From: Roseovarius sp. SCSIO 43702
GTDB lineage: Bacteria > Pseudomonadota > Alphaproteobacteria > Rhodobacterales > Rhodobacteraceae
Assembly: GCF_019599045.1 (NCBI RefSeq)
Contig: NZ_CP080623.1
Coordinates: 3,122,501 to 3,186,500 of the forward strand
Length of the DNA: 64,000 nt
Direction of reading: 5' to 3'
The notes beneath the pieces were generated by a model. It had not been told where the DNA came from, did no database searches, and saw only the letters and a program-made list of their open reading frames with translations. Of the stretch, positions 1 through 11,000 are shown one piece after another. The translations under genes were made by a program, and so were the position numbers. Position 1 is the stretch's first letter; each line of letters starts with the position of its first letter.

Positions 1-347
<347 letters not shown>

Positions 348-351
<4 letters not shown>

Positions 352-1376
352 GTGGTGGCCTCGCGGAAAGATGTCAGGAAAGCCCGCGCATTGTCGGCAA
401 GAGACGGGCCGAGATAGCCCCCCTCCTGCACCAGCACGGTGGGAAGATCGAGCGCGGCAAGCCGCCGCGCCATCTCGGCAAAGCCCTTCGGATGAACCGC
501 GACGGCGGCCAGCGGATCATCCGCCGCCATGTCGAACCCCAGCGACACGACCAGCGCCTCGGCGCCGAAATCCCGGATCGCGGCCAGACCCCGATCGAGA
601 ACCTCAAGCACCTCCGCCTCGCTCGCGCCCTGCTCGAGAATGAGGTTGAGCGTCGCGCCCTCCCCTTCGCCCGCGCCGGTCTCGTCGGCATGGCCCAGGA
701 AGAAGGTGGGATAGGTCGCCGGATCGGGATGCAGCGAGCAGAAGAAGATGTCGCCGCGCTCGTAGAGGATATCCATGCTTCCGTTGCCGGTATGAACATC
801 CACGTCAATGAGCGCCACGCGCCCGAATGTCGACCGCATGTGATGCGCGGCGATGCAGGCGTTGTTGAAAAAGCAGAACCCGTTCGAACAGTCGCGCATC
901 GCGTGATGTCCCGGCGGACGACAAAGCGCATAGGCCACGCGCGCCCCGCCCATCACGTCCTCGGCCGCCGCGACGGCGCTCTGCGCCGACCAGTAGGCCG
1001 CGTCCCAGCTCCCCTCGGTCAACGGCGTCGAGGTATCCGTCATCCACCAGCCGAGCTGGCCGTGAATGTCCCGCGGCTCCTTGCCCCGCCGCACGCCGGG
1101 ATGCATCGTCGGAATGGCAAGCGCGTCCTTGCCCGCGCTCTCCACGAAGCGCGCGTGGGCATCGGGCAGGAAATCGACATAGTCGGGATTGTGGACCGCC
1201 TTGATCGGCGCGACCCCCGCATCGTCGGGGGGCACGATCTCGAACCCTTCGCTTTTCAGCATGTCACGCAGGATGATGGCGCGCTGCGGCTGCTCCTGGT
1301 GCGGCATCGGTGCGCCGCGGCGGAAATAGATCTCGGGCGCGTGACCCAATTGGCGTTCATCGAAAAAGGCTTTCAT
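348..1376 (-). CDS. Histone deacetylase-fold amidohydrolase (acetylpolyamine aminohydrolase-like)
   Basis: A 342-residue zinc hydrolase of the arginase/deacetylase superfamily, expected to remove acetyl groups from polyamines or related amides in the cytoplasm. Family landmarks are RPPGHHA with the tandem catalytic histidines, [13 protein letters not shown], the zinc-binding DVDVH segment, a second metal Asp in VVSLGFD, and a C-terminal EGGYLG. The start at 1376 ([18 protein letters not shown]) is preceded by AGGGGG and fits the family N terminus; the longer upstream reading is low-quality sequence that runs across the regulator promoter. It overlaps the ThDP gene downstream and is divergent from a GntR regulator. 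The fold is clear; the acetylpolyamine specificity is inferred. Confidence 0.88.
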
Positions 1377-1458
1377 CGCACCCCCTGGCTCTGCGTCGGG
1401 CGGGGCGCCTCGACCGCGTGGCGCGACATTCGCAGTTTCGCATTGCCGGTTCAACCGA

Positions 1459-1479
1459 TTTGATGCATCATGCGTCAAA
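1459..1479. promoter_or_regulatory. Near-perfect palindromic operator in the deacetylase/gntR divergent region
   Basis: The half-sites TTTGATGCAT and ATGCGTCAAA flank a central C at 1469. Nine of ten base pairs are symmetric (only 1464/1474 fails). A weaker outer pair, CCGGT at 1446 and ACCGG at 1481, surrounds it. It lies 83 bp upstream of the deacetylase-fold start and 49 bp upstream of the GntR start, the expected place for an autoregulating FCD-type GntR operator. Confidence 0.6.
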
Positions 1480-1527
1480 AACCGGCTTCGGACAGGCCCG
1501 CGCCGCAACGGGGAAACACCGCATCGG

Positions 1528-2190
1528 ATGAAGGAAATCAGCCGCGATTCCATGGGTCAGGCGATCTATGACCGCATCAGCGCCGAGTTGATCGCGGGCC
1601 GGCTGCGTCCGAATCACAAGGTCACGATCCGCGGTCTTGCCGACACGCTCGGGACAAGCTCGACCCCCGTGCGCGACGCGGTGCAACGCCTGCTCCAGGA
1701 CCGCGCGCTGGAACAGCGCTCGATGCGCGACGTGCGCGTGCCGGTGCCCACGGCGGCGGATTATCTCGAGATCGCCACGATTCGCACCGAGCTCGAAGGG
1801 CTGGCCGCCGCACGCGCCGCCGAGATCGCGGATGCGCGCGACACGGCCCGCCTCGGACGCCTGGTGCAGCGCAACGAGGAGGCGATGCTCGCCCGCCGCT
1901 GGCACAGCGCCGCCGAATTCAATCAGCAATTCCACTTCGCCCTGGCCGAGATCGCGGGAATGCCCGTGATGCTCGACATCCTGCACCGTCTCTGGCTGCG
2001 GATGGGTCCGCTCATCGCGGGCTATTACGCCAGCGCCGAGATCAGCCCGCTTCAGCGGCACGAGACGATCCTCGCCGCCTGCGAAGCCCGCGACCCTGCC
2101 CGCGCGCGCGCCGCGATGCGCGCCGATATCGAGGACGGGAAGGAAGGAATACTCGCCTATATCGCCTCCTTCACGGGGAAGGAGACCTGA
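1528..2190 (+). CDS. GntR-family transcriptional regulator (FCD type)
   Basis: A 220-residue regulator. Residues 8-70 form a winged helix-turn-helix (AIYDRISAELIAGRL, then LADTLGTSSTPVRDAVQRLL). Residues about 85-210 form an all-helical FCD ligand domain, with the metal/ligand-type histidines in FNQQFHFALAE and in RHETILAA. It is transcribed away from the deacetylase/ThDP genes and toward an ABC importer, so it probably controls one or both units. The ligand is unknown; a polyamine, an acetylated amine or a carboxylate is possible. Confidence 0.88.
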   Translation: MKEISRDSMGQAIYDRISAELIAGRLRPNHKVTIRGLADTLGTSSTPVRDAVQRLLQDRALEQRSMRDVRVPVPTAADYLEIATIRTELEGLAAARAAEIADARDTARLGRLVQRNEEAMLARRWHSAAEFNQQFHFALAEIAGMPVMLDILHRLWLRMGPLIAGYYASAEISPLQRHETILAACEARDPARARAAMRADIEDGKEGILAYIASFTGKET

Positions 2191-2296
2191 TGGCCCGGTG
2201 CAACGCCACCGGCCCGCGCGGGGTGTTCAACCGGTCACGATCGGTTAGGATTCCCCGCAACCGCAACCGCAAGACCGAAACAACGGGGAAATCAAA

Positions 2297-3862
2297 ATGC
2301 TCAACAAACTGAGATTCGCGACCGCCGCGCTGGCGCTCGTCCTGGCGGGGCCATTGGCCGCTCAGGACGGCACACCGCAATCGGGCGGCACGCTCAACGT
2401 GGTGATCCAGCCCGAACCGCCGGGGCTGATGATCGGCCTGATCCAGAACGGCCCGACCCAGATGGTCGCGGGCGACATCTACGAAAGCCTCCTGCGCTAC
2501 GACCACGAGCTTCAGCCGTCGCCGCAACTGGCCGAATCCTGGGAGGTTTCCGAGGATGGCAAGACCTACACCTTCAGGCTGCGCGAAGGGGTCAAGTTTC
2601 ACGACGGCGAGGATTTCACCTCCGAGGACGTGAAATTCTCGGTCGACGAGTTTCTCCGCGAAAGCCACTCGCGCATGCGCACCTATCTCGAGCATGTCGA
2701 GAGCATCGAGACGCCCGACGATCACACCGTCGTCTTCAACCTCAAGCAGCCCTTTGGCCCCTTCATCGGCATCTTCGAGCCGGGCACAGCGCCGATGATC
2801 CCCAAGCATATCTACGAAGGCACGGATTTCGCCAACAACCCGGCGAACAACACGCCGATCGGCACCGGCCCCTTCAAGTTCGAGGAATGGGTGAAGGGCA
2901 GCTACATCCACCTCGTCAAGAACGAGGACTACTACATGGAGGGCAAGCCCTACGTGGACGAAGTCTATTACCATGTGATCCCCGATGCGGCCTCCCGCGC
3001 GGTGGCGTACGAGACGGGCAAGGTCGATGTGCTGCCCGGCGGCTCGATCGAGAATTTCGAGGTGCCGCGCATCCGCGAGATGGAAAACACCTGCATCACC
3101 GACAAGGGCTGGGAATTCTTCGGTCCGCTGTCGTGGATCTGGGTGAACAACAACAACGCCCCGCTCGACGACGTGAAGGTGCGCCAGGCGATGATGCACG
3201 CGCTCGACCGCGAATTCGCGAAATCGGCGCTCTGGAACGATCTCGGCAAGGTCGCAACGGGCCCCGTCTCGTCCTCGACGCGGTTCTACTCGCCCGACAC
3301 GCCCGACATCTCCTTCGATCCCGAGAAGGCGAAGCAGCTTCTCGAGGAATCGAGCTATGACGGCGAGACCATCCGCCTCCTGGCGCTTCCCTACGGCGAG
3401 ACGTGGCAACGCTGGGCCGAGGCGGTCAAGCAGAACCTCTCGGACATCGGCATGAATGTCGAGATCGTGCCGTCGGACGTCGCGGGCTGGAACCAGAAGA
3501 TCTCGGACCGCGATTTCGACCTGGCCTTCACCTATCTCTACCAGTACGGCGATCCGGCTCTCGGCGTCTCGCGGACCTACATGGGCAACAATGCCGATCC
3601 CGGCTCGCCCTGGAACAACGTCGCCAACTACCAGAATCCCGAGGTCGACAAGATGTGGGAAGAGGCCGCGCTCATGGCCGATCCCGAGGATCGCAAGGCA
3701 GCCTATGCCAAGATCCAGAACCAGATCGTCTCGGACGTCCCGAACCTCTGGCTTCTGGAACTGGGCTTCCCGACGATCTATCGCTGCAACATCAAGAACC
3801 CGGTGAGCACGGCGCTCGGCGTCAATGACGGGTTCCGCGACGTCTGGATCGAACAGCAGTAA
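2297..3862 (+). CDS. ABC importer periplasmic substrate-binding protein (peptide/nickel family 5)
   Basis: A 521-residue secreted binding protein. Residues 1-22 are a Sec signal peptide ending at LAAQDG. The mature part shows the family 5 pattern: GGTLNVVIQPEPPGL, then YESLLRYDHELQPSPQLAESW and YTFRLREGVKFHDGEDFTSEDVKFSV, which is the usual SBP_bac_5 signature. It is the first gene of an importer operon with two permeases and one fused double ATPase. Family 5 proteins carry oligopeptides, but also opines, glutathione and other solutes, so the substrate is not fixed here. A GGGGAAAT stretch precedes the ATG. Confidence 0.92.
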   Translation: MLNKLRFATAALALVLAGPLAAQDGTPQSGGTLNVVIQPEPPGLMIGLIQNGPTQMVAGDIYESLLRYDHELQPSPQLAESWEVSEDGKTYTFRLREGVKFHDGEDFTSEDVKFSVDEFLRESHSRMRTYLEHVESIETPDDHTVVFNLKQPFGPFIGIFEPGTAPMIPKHIYEGTDFANNPANNTPIGTGPFKFEEWVKGSYIHLVKNEDYYMEGKPYVDEVYYHVIPDAASRAVAYETGKVDVLPGGSIENFEVPRIREMENTCITDKGWEFFGPLSWIWVNNNNAPLDDVKVRQAMMHALDREFAKSALWNDLGKVATGPVSSSTRFYSPDTPDISFDPEKAKQLLEESSYDGETIRLLALPYGETWQRWAEAVKQNLSDIGMNVEIVPSDVAGWNQKISDRDFDLAFTYLYQYGDPALGVSRTYMGNNADPGSPWNNVANYQNPEVDKMWEEAALMADPEDRKAAYAKIQNQIVSDVPNLWLLELGFPTIYRCNIKNPVSTALGVNDGFRDVWIEQQ

Positions 3863-3959
3863 CAGGGCACTCGCCCTCGAGGCCGGGGCGCCATCCGCGC
3901 GCCCCGGTCCAACCACAGGAAACCGCCGGAACAGGCGAACGACACGGGGACATCGGCGC

Positions 3960-4931
3960 GTGGCACGCTTCATACTCGGCAGGCTGGTCAAGGCGGTATT
4001 CATCCTGCTGGCCATCCTCGTCTTCAACTTCCTCCTCATACACGCGGCACCGGGCGACCCGGCCGCCGTCATGGCAGGCGAAGCGGGCGCAGCGGACGAG
4101 AAGTTCCTCGCCGACCTGCGCGCCCGCTTCGGCCTCGATCAGCCGCTCTACGTGCAGCTCTGGATCTACATCAAGGGCGCGATACAGCTCGACCTCGGCT
4201 TCTCCTTCCGTCAGCAGATGCCGGTCGCCGACCTGATCCTCGACCGCCTGCCCGCGACGCTTCTCCTCACGGGGGTGGCCTTCGTCTTCTCGCTCGTCTT
4301 CGGTGTGATCCTCGGCGTCGCCGCCTCGTCCCGTCAAGGCCAGTGGGGCGATACCGTGATCTCGTCCTTCGCGCTTCTCTTCTACGCCACGCCGCTCTTC
4401 TGGTTCGCGCTCATGGCGGTGGTGGTGTTCTCGGTCTGGCTCGACTGGCTCCCGGCCTTCGGCTACCAGACGGTCGGCGCGGGCTATACCGGCCTCGCGC
4501 ACGCGCTCGACGTGGGCAAGCATCTCATCCTGCCCGCCACCACGCTCGGGCTTTTCTTCATGGCGATCTACATGCGCATGACCCGCGCCTCGATGCTCGA
4601 GGTGTCGCGCCTCGACTTCGTCAAGACCGCCCGCGCCAAGGGTCTGCGCCGCGGGCTGATCCAGCGGCGGCACATCCTGCGCAACGCGCTTCTGCCCGTC
4701 ATCACGCTGGCGGGCCTGCAGGCGGGCCAGATCTTCGGCGGCGCGATCCTGACCGAGACGGTCTTCGCCTGGCCCGGCATCGGCCGGCTCATGTTCGAGG
4801 CCATCGCCCAGCGCGACTACAACGTCATCCTCGGGGTGTTCTACATCTCGGCCGCGATGGTGCTTCTGTTCAACCTCATCACCGATGTCGTCTACGTCAT
4901 CATCGACCCGCGCATAAGGCTCACGAAATGA
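3960..4931 (+). CDS. ABC importer permease, DppB/OppB type
   Basis: A 323-residue inner-membrane permease starting at GTG 3960 (VARFILGRLVKAVFILL). The region before it lacks a plausible N terminus. The first helix is residues 8-28. The loop HAAPGDPAA and the family segment RARFGLDQPLY follow, then five more helices. The ATPase-contacting EAA loop is RASMLEVSRLDFVKTARAKG. The stop overlaps the next permease by ATGA (4928-4931). It pairs with the DppC-type protein to form the channel for the binding protein encoded upstream. Confidence 0.9.
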   Translation: MARFILGRLVKAVFILLAILVFNFLLIHAAPGDPAAVMAGEAGAADEKFLADLRARFGLDQPLYVQLWIYIKGAIQLDLGFSFRQQMPVADLILDRLPATLLLTGVAFVFSLVFGVILGVAASSRQGQWGDTVISSFALLFYATPLFWFALMAVVVFSVWLDWLPAFGYQTVGAGYTGLAHALDVGKHLILPATTLGLFFMAIYMRMTRASMLEVSRLDFVKTARAKGLRRGLIQRRHILRNALLPVITLAGLQAGQIFGGAILTETVFAWPGIGRLMFEAIAQRDYNVILGVFYISAAMVLLFNLITDVVYVIIDPRIRLTK

Positions 4932-5767
4932 GAGAGTTCTGGAAACGCTTCCGCACCAATCGCGGCGCCGTCGCGGGGCTCGTCATCCTCGGCCTCGTCA
5001 TCCTTGCCGCGATCCTCGCGCCCGTCCTCTTCCCGCAAAGCCCGTGGAAGATGGTGCAACGCCCCTTCCTGCCGCCCTTCGCGCAGGAGGGGCTCCTGCT
5101 CGGCACCGACGCGCTTGGCCGTGACGTGCTGGCCGGCCTCGCCCACGGCGCTTATGTGAGCCTGCTCGTGGGCCTCGTCTCGACCATCGTGGCGCTCGCC
5201 ATCGGGGTCCCGGTGGGCGCGCTTGCGGGCTATTTCGCGGGCTGGGTCGACGACGCGCTCATGCGCTTCACCGAGTTCTTCCAGACCATCCCGTCCTTCG
5301 CGCTGGCCATCGTGCTGCTTGCCATCTTCCAGCCAAGCCTCACCTTCGTCATCATCGCCATCGCCATCGTCTCCTGGCCGCCCGTCGCCCGCCTCGTGCG
5401 CGGCGAGGTGCTGTCGCTCCGCACCCGCGAGTTCGTCGAGGCGGCCACGCTCTCGGGTCTCGGCAACACGCAGATCATCCTGCGCCATGTCCTGCCCAAC
5501 GCGCTGCCGCCGATCATCGTGCTCGCCTCGCTCATGGTGGCCCAGGCGATCCTCCTGGAAAGCTCGCTGTCGTTCCTCGGCCTTGGCGACCCGAACGTCA
5601 TGTCCTGGGGCTACATGATCGGCGCCGCGCGCACGGTGATCCGAACCGCGTGGTGGCTTTCGTTCCTGCCCGGCATGGCGATCCTTCTCACGGTTCTCGC
5701 GCTCAATCTCATCGGTGAGGGCCTGAACGACGCCCTCAACCCGCGCCTGTCGAGGAAATCGAAATGA
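4928..5767 (+). CDS. ABC importer permease, DppC/OppC type
   Basis: A 279-residue permease. The N-terminal FRTNRGAVAGLVILGLVIL is the typical short cytoplasmic lead and first helix. LLGTDALGRDVLAGLAHGAYVSL is the hallmark DppC segment before the core helices. The EAA loop is RTREFVEAATLSGLGNTQI. It overlaps the preceding permease and the following ATPase by 4 bases each, giving tight translational coupling. Confidence 0.92.
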   Translation: MREFWKRFRTNRGAVAGLVILGLVILAAILAPVLFPQSPWKMVQRPFLPPFAQEGLLLGTDALGRDVLAGLAHGAYVSLLVGLVSTIVALAIGVPVGALAGYFAGWVDDALMRFTEFFQTIPSFALAIVLLAIFQPSLTFVIIAIAIVSWPPVARLVRGEVLSLRTREFVEAATLSGLGNTQIILRHVLPNALPPIIVLASLMVAQAILLESSLSFLGLGDPNVMSWGYMIGAARTVIRTAWWLSFLPGMAILLTVLALNLIGEGLNDALNPRLSRKSK

Positions 5768-7386
5768 GCCTGCTGAGCATCCGCGACCTCGCCATCGCCC
5801 TCCCCGAGGGGGCCGACCGCGACTATGCCGCCCGCGACATCGACTTCGATCTCGAGAAGGGCGAAATCCTCTGCATCGTGGGCGAATCCGGTTCGGGCAA
5901 GTCCATGTCGGCCAATGCGGTGATGGGCCTCCTTCCGCAGGGGGTGAAGCCGGTCAAGGGCTCGATCACCTTCGATGGGCGCGAGATCCTGGGGCTGTCC
6001 GAGAAAGAGATGCTCGACCTGCGCGGCCGCCGCATCTCGATGATCTTCCAGGAACCGCTCTCGGCGCTCAACCCGCTCATGCGCGTCGGCGCCCAGATCG
6101 CCGAGGTGTTCGAGGCCCACGGCGCGCTCTCCGGCGCCGAACGCCGCGCCCGCGCGCTCAAGCTTCTGGACGAGGTCGGCATCCCCGACCCCGAGGCCGC
6201 GATCCGCGCCTATCCGTTTCAGCTTTCGGGCGGTCAGCGTCAGCGCGTCATGATCGCCATGGCCCTCGCGCTCGAACCCGACATCCTCATCGCGGACGAG
6301 CCCACCACGGCGCTCGACGTGACGACCCAGGCCCAGATCCTCAAGCTCATCGAGGATCTGCGCCAGTCACACGGCATGGCCGTCATCTTCATCACCCATG
6401 ATTTCGGCGTCGTGGCCGACATCGCCGACCGCGTGATCGTCATGCAGACGGGCAAGATCGTCGAGAGCGGCACCGCGCGCGAGGTGCTCCTGAATCCGCA
6501 GCACCCCTACACGCGCGCCCTGATCGACGCGATCCCCCGCCTCACCCGCCGCGAAGCGGGCGAGGCCGCGACGCGTGAACCCATCCTCAAGGTCGAGGGT
6601 CTCAACAAGACCTTCTCGACCGGCTCGGGCAAGCTCTTCGGCAAGCGGCGCGTGGTCAAGGCGGTGCAGGACGTCTCCTTCGACCTCTACGCGGGCGAGA
6701 CCATCGGCATCGTGGGCGAAAGCGGATCGGGGAAATCCACCGTGGGGCGCTGCATAGTGCGCTTGCTCGATCCCGACTCGGGCCGGGTCCTCGTGGACGG
6801 CACCAATTTCGCCGACCTCTCGGGCGAGGCGCTCAAGGACAAGCGGCGCAAGCTCCAGATGATCTTTCAGGATCCCTATTCCTCGCTCAATCCGCGCGCC
6901 AAGGTTTCGCGCATCCTGACCGAGGGGCTCATCGCCTACGGCACGTCGCGCAAGGACGCGCGGGAGCGTGCGCGCGAACTCCTCTCACTGGTCGGGCTCG
7001 ACCCATCGGCCATGGACCGTTTCCCGCACGAGTTTTCCGGCGGCCAGCGTCAGCGCATCGGCATCGCCCGCGCCCTCGCGCTCGATCCCTCGATCATCAT
7101 CGCGGACGAGGCCGTCTCGGCGCTCGATGTCTCGATCCAGGCGCAGGTGCTCGACCTGCTGGCCGAGTTGAAAACGCGGCTCGACCTTTCGATGCTCTTC
7201 ATCACCCACGACCTGCGCGTCGCCGCGCGGATCTGCGACCGCATCATCGTGATGCAGAAGGGCCGCATCGTCGAACAGGGACCGGCGGGCAAGGTGCTGC
7301 ACGATCCCGACACCGACTACACAAGAAGCCTTCTCGACGCCATTCCGGGCCAGGAATACGAACGCGAACTCGAGGGCACCGCGTAG
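5764..7386 (+). CDS. Fused double ATPase of an oligopeptide-type ABC importer (DppD-DppF fusion)
   Basis: A 540-residue protein with two complete ABC ATPase modules in one chain. Module 1 has Walker A GESGSGKS at residues 40-47, signature LSGGQRQR and Walker [13 protein letters not shown]. Module 2 has a second GESGSGKST at about 318-326, a second FSGGQRQR and [11 protein letters not shown]. Each module ends with the oligopeptide-family tail ([23 protein letters not shown]). The fusion replaces the two separate ATPases of Dpp/Opp systems, a common alternative. Last gene of the importer operon, followed at once by a hairpin. Confidence 0.95.
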   Translation: MSLLSIRDLAIALPEGADRDYAARDIDFDLEKGEILCIVGESGSGKSMSANAVMGLLPQGVKPVKGSITFDGREILGLSEKEMLDLRGRRISMIFQEPLSALNPLMRVGAQIAEVFEAHGALSGAERRARALKLLDEVGIPDPEAAIRAYPFQLSGGQRQRVMIAMALALEPDILIADEPTTALDVTTQAQILKLIEDLRQSHGMAVIFITHDFGVVADIADRVIVMQTGKIVESGTAREVLLNPQHPYTRALIDAIPRLTRREAGEAATREPILKVEGLNKTFSTGSGKLFGKRRVVKAVQDVSFDLYAGETIGIVGESGSGKSTVGRCIVRLLDPDSGRVLVDGTNFADLSGEALKDKRRKLQMIFQDPYSSLNPRAKVSRILTEGLIAYGTSRKDARERARELLSLVGLDPSAMDRFPHEFSGGQRQRIGIARALALDPSIIIADEAVSALDVSIQAQVLDLLAELKTRLDLSMLFITHDLRVAARICDRIIVMQKGRIVEQGPAGKVLHDPDTDYTRSLLDAIPGQEYERELEGTA

Positions 7387-7393
7387 AACGCAA

Positions 7394-7417
7394 AACGCCC
7401 CGGCGAACCGGGGCGTT
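7394..7417. terminator. Bidirectional intrinsic terminator
   Basis: Stem AACGCCCCGG pairs with CCGGGGCGTT around a CGAA tetraloop, a perfect 10-bp stem. It lies 8 bp after the importer ATPase stop and before the converging soxG stop, so it can end both transcripts. Confidence 0.8.
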
Positions 7418-7439
7418 CCGTCGTTTCCGCAATCACGGC

Positions 7440-8006
7440 TCAGTGATAGCCGACTTCGCCGCCCGTTTCCGCCGCGGTCGAGAAGAGGTCGAACGCATAT
7501 TGCGCCACCGAGCGGAAGCAGATCGCCTTCACCGTCTCGTCATCCGGCATCCAGAACGCGCCTGCGATCTGGGCCAGCCGCGTGCGGCGGAAATCGCCCG
7601 GTCCGAACGCGTCGCGGGCCATGTCCACCGGCGCGATCTTGGCCATCACGTCGCGGACCTGTGCTCCTTCGAGCACAAAGACCGCACGCGCGTCCGAAAC
7701 GTTGACGGCGAGGAAATGCTCACCTTTCAGCGCCTTTTCCACCTTCGCCAGCGCGTCCTCGACCTTTGCATAGGGCACGAGGATCAGAAGCTCGTCAGGC
7801 GACATCCACGCGACCGCGGTCTCGCCCTCGCTCACGATCTTGCGCTGCGCCGGAACGTCCAGCCCGGCCGCGTCCTTGACCGCCGTCTTCACCTTCGCCG
7901 ACCCGAGATCGCCGCGCAGCGTGATCATGCCGTGCAGCCCCGCCTCGCGGACGCGGACCATGCCCTCGCGGGACGCGCCCGCCAATGCGCTCTGAGCTTC
8001 AGACAT
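7440..8006 (-). CDS. soxG: Sarcosine oxidase gamma subunit
   Basis: A 188-residue subunit of heterotetrameric sarcosine oxidase. It shows the family pattern: LRGDLGSAKVKTAVKDAAGL near the N terminus, VAWMSPDELLILVP, then LAQIAGAFWMPDDETVKAICFRSVAQYAFDLF at the C terminus. It is related to aminomethyltransferase-type folds and has no catalytic site of its own. Its start overlaps the 3' end of soxA by 8 bases, the usual arrangement. Confidence 0.9.
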   Translation of the reverse strand: MSEAQSALAGASREGMVRVREAGLHGMITLRGDLGSAKVKTAVKDAAGLDVPAQRKIVSEGETAVAWMSPDELLILVPYAKVEDALAKVEKALKGEHFLAVNVSDARAVFVLEGAQVRDVMAKIAPVDMARDAFGPGDFRRTRLAQIAGAFWMPDDETVKAICFRSVAQYAFDLFSTAAETGGEVGYH

Positions 8007-11000
8007 TCTGCTTCTCCCCGTCCTTGTCGTAGAAGATTGGATCGACCACCTTCGCCTTCACGATCGACCCGTCGAGGCGCGGGAAGTCGATGACCTCGCC
8101 CATCCGGTCCGGCCCGTTATGCAGCAGGCCCATCGCGATCCCCTTGTCGAGCGTCGGCGAGTAGTAGGTCGACGTGACCCGCCCTTGCGTGTTGCGCTGA
8201 CCGTTCTCGTTCTCGCCCTCGGCCACCGCGTAGGCACCCTCCGGCAGGACCGAACCGTCCAGCGTCTCGAGCCCCACGAGCTTCCAGCGGTTCGGATCGG
8301 CCATGTGGCTCCGCTCCTGCGCGCGCTTGCCCAGGTAGTCGTCCTTCTTCTTCGAGATCGCCCACTGCATGTTCAGGTCCTGCGGAATGACCGTGCCATC
8401 CGTCTCGTCCCCGATCATGATGAAACCCTTCTCGGCCCGCATCACGTGCAGCCCTTCGGTGCCGTATGGCATCACGTCGTGCTTCTTGCCGACCTCGAGG
8501 AGCTTCTTCCAGAGCTGCATGCCCCGGCTCGCCGGCACCGCGATCTCGTAGCTGAGTTCGCCCGAGAACGAGATGCGATAGGCCCGCGCCGGGATACCGT
8601 CGAGGGTTATGTCCTTCCACCCCATGAAGGTCAGGGCCTCGGCGCTGATGTCGTCGTCGGTCAGTTCCTCCAGCACCTCGCGCGCCTTCGGTCCGACCAC
8701 GGCGATCTGCGCGTATTGCTCGGTCACGTTCGCGGTGTAGACCTTCCAGTCCCACCATTCGCATTGCAGCCAGTCTTCCATATGTCCATGGATGCTGTCC
8801 GCGCCGCCCGTGGTGGTGTGGCACAGGAACGTGTCCTCGTCGATCCGCGCCACCACGCCATCGTCCATCAGGAAGCCGTTCTCGTTGCACATCAGGCCAT
8901 AGCGGCACCGCCCCGGCTTCAGCGTGCTCATCATGTTCGTGTAGAGCATGTCGAGGAATTTCCCCGCATCCGGCCCTTTCACGATGATCTTGCCCAGCGT
9001 CGACGCATCGAGCAGGCCCAGCCGCTCGCGCGTCTGGTTGATCTCGCGCTTGACGCTGTCGGCGTGGCTCTCCTCGCCCCGCGTGTAGCAATAGGGCCGC
9101 CGCCATTGGCCCACAGGCTCGAAGAACGCGCCGTTTTCCTCGTGCCACTGGTGCATCGGCGTGCGCCGCAGCGGCTGGAAGGTCGCGCCCCGCGCCTCGC
9201 CCGCGATCGAGCTGAGCGAGATTGGCGTGTAGGGCGGGCGGAAGGTGGTCGTGCCCGTCTGCGGGATCGGCTGGTTCAGCGCGTCCGACAGGATCGCCAG
9301 GCCGTTGATATTGCTCAGCTTCCCCTGGTCCGTCGCCATCCCCAGCGTCGTGTAGCGCTTCGCGTGCTCCACGCTCTCGAACCCCTCGCGCGCGGCGAGT
9401 TGCACGTCGCTGACCTTCACGTCGTTCTGGTAGTCGAGCCACGCTTTCATCCGCAGCTTGATCCCCGCACCCTGCGGCATGAGCCACACGGGCTCGATCG
9501 GGTTCTCGTCGTGGCTCTCGCCCTTCGGCGCGTCCTTGGCCTCCGCATCGAACCCGGCGGCCTTCGCGGCCTTCACACCCGCGGCCTGCGCGTCGGCCAG
9601 CGCAGCACCAAGGCCCATCTCGCCATTGGCCGCGCCCGCGACCACGACGAACGCCTCGCCATCCGCGCCGGTCGGCGCCTTATCCACATTGGGCCGGAAA
9701 CACGCCTGTGCCTCGTCCCAGTCGAGCTTGCCGCCGCAATGCGACCACAGGTGCACCACCGGCGACCAGCCGCCCGACATCGCCACCGCGTCGCAGGCGA
9801 TCTCCTCGAGAACCGCGCCCTCGCCCGCCTGGTTGCAGATCGCGACGCCCTCGACACGCTTGCCGCCCTTGACCTTGGCCACGCCCTTGCCGGTCTCGAC
9901 CCGGATGCCGAGCGATTTCGCCTCGTCGCCCAACGCACCGGCGCCACCCGAGCGCGCGTCGATAATCGCGGGAACCTCGAGGCCCAGTTTCTTCAACGTA
10001 ATTGCCGTAAGGTAAGCGTCATCGTTGTTCGTGACCACGACCGTGCGATCACCCACCGACACGCCGTAATCCACCACGTAGTCGCGCACCGCACTGGCCA
10101 GCATCACGCCCGGCACGTCGTTCCCGGCAAAGCTGAGCGGCCGCTCGAGCGCACCCGTCGCCGTCACCGTCTGCCGCGCGCGGATCCGCCACAGGCGGTG
10201 GCGGGGGCCCGGCGCGCCGGGGCGATGATCGTTCACCCGCTCGTAGCCGAGGACATAGCCATGGTCGTAGACACCCGCACCCATCGTGCGCAGGCGCATG
10301 GTCACGTTCTCCATCGCCTCGAGGTCCGAAACCAGTTTCTCCACGAACTTGTCCACAGGTTCGCCATCGACCTCGCCGCCATCCACGGGGGCACGTCCGC
10401 CCCAATGCGCGGTCTGCTCGATCAGCAGCACCTTGGCCCCGGCCTCGCCCGCGGTCTTCGCTGCAAGGAGACCCGCGATGCCGCCCCCGATGACCAGCAC
10501 ATCGACATAGGCATAGAAATGCTCGTAGCGATCCGGGTCACCCGCCTCGGGCGCCTTGCCGAGGCCGGCCGATTGCCGGATGAACGGCTCGTAGACATGT
10601 TTCCAGAACGGGCGGGGATGGATGAACATCTTGTAGTAGAACCCCGCCGGCAGGAACCGGCCCAGTTTCGAGTTGATCGCACCCACGTCGAAGTTGAGAC
10701 TCGGCCAGTGGTTCTGGCTGATGCAGGTCAACCCGTCGTAAAGCTCGGTCGTCGTGGCGCGCTGGTTCGGCTCGAACCGCACCCCCTCGCCCAGCCCGAC
10801 AAGCGCGTTCGGCTCCTCGCCGCCGCTCGCCACGATGCCGCGCGGGCGGTGATACTTGAACGACCGGCCCACCAGCATCTGGTCATTGGCCAGGAGCGCG
10901 CTCGCGATCGTGTCGCCCTCGAAGCCGCGCAACCGCTTGCCGTTGAATCGAAACTCGATCGCGCGGCCCTTGTCGAGAAGGCGACCACCCGTTGACAGGC

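Noticed and set aside
2228..2245. AACCG...CGGTT imperfect palindrome upstream of the importer operon as a second GntR site
   Set aside because: It does not share the half-site seen at 1459-1479 and the symmetry is weak.
2171..4072. A 633-codon minus-strand frame opposite the substrate-binding protein
   Set aside because: The + strand carries a signal peptide and SBP family 5 motifs; the reverse frame has no family features.
8119..10995. A 958-codon + strand frame opposite soxA
   Set aside because: Antisense shadow; the minus-strand frame is clearly sarcosine oxidase alpha.
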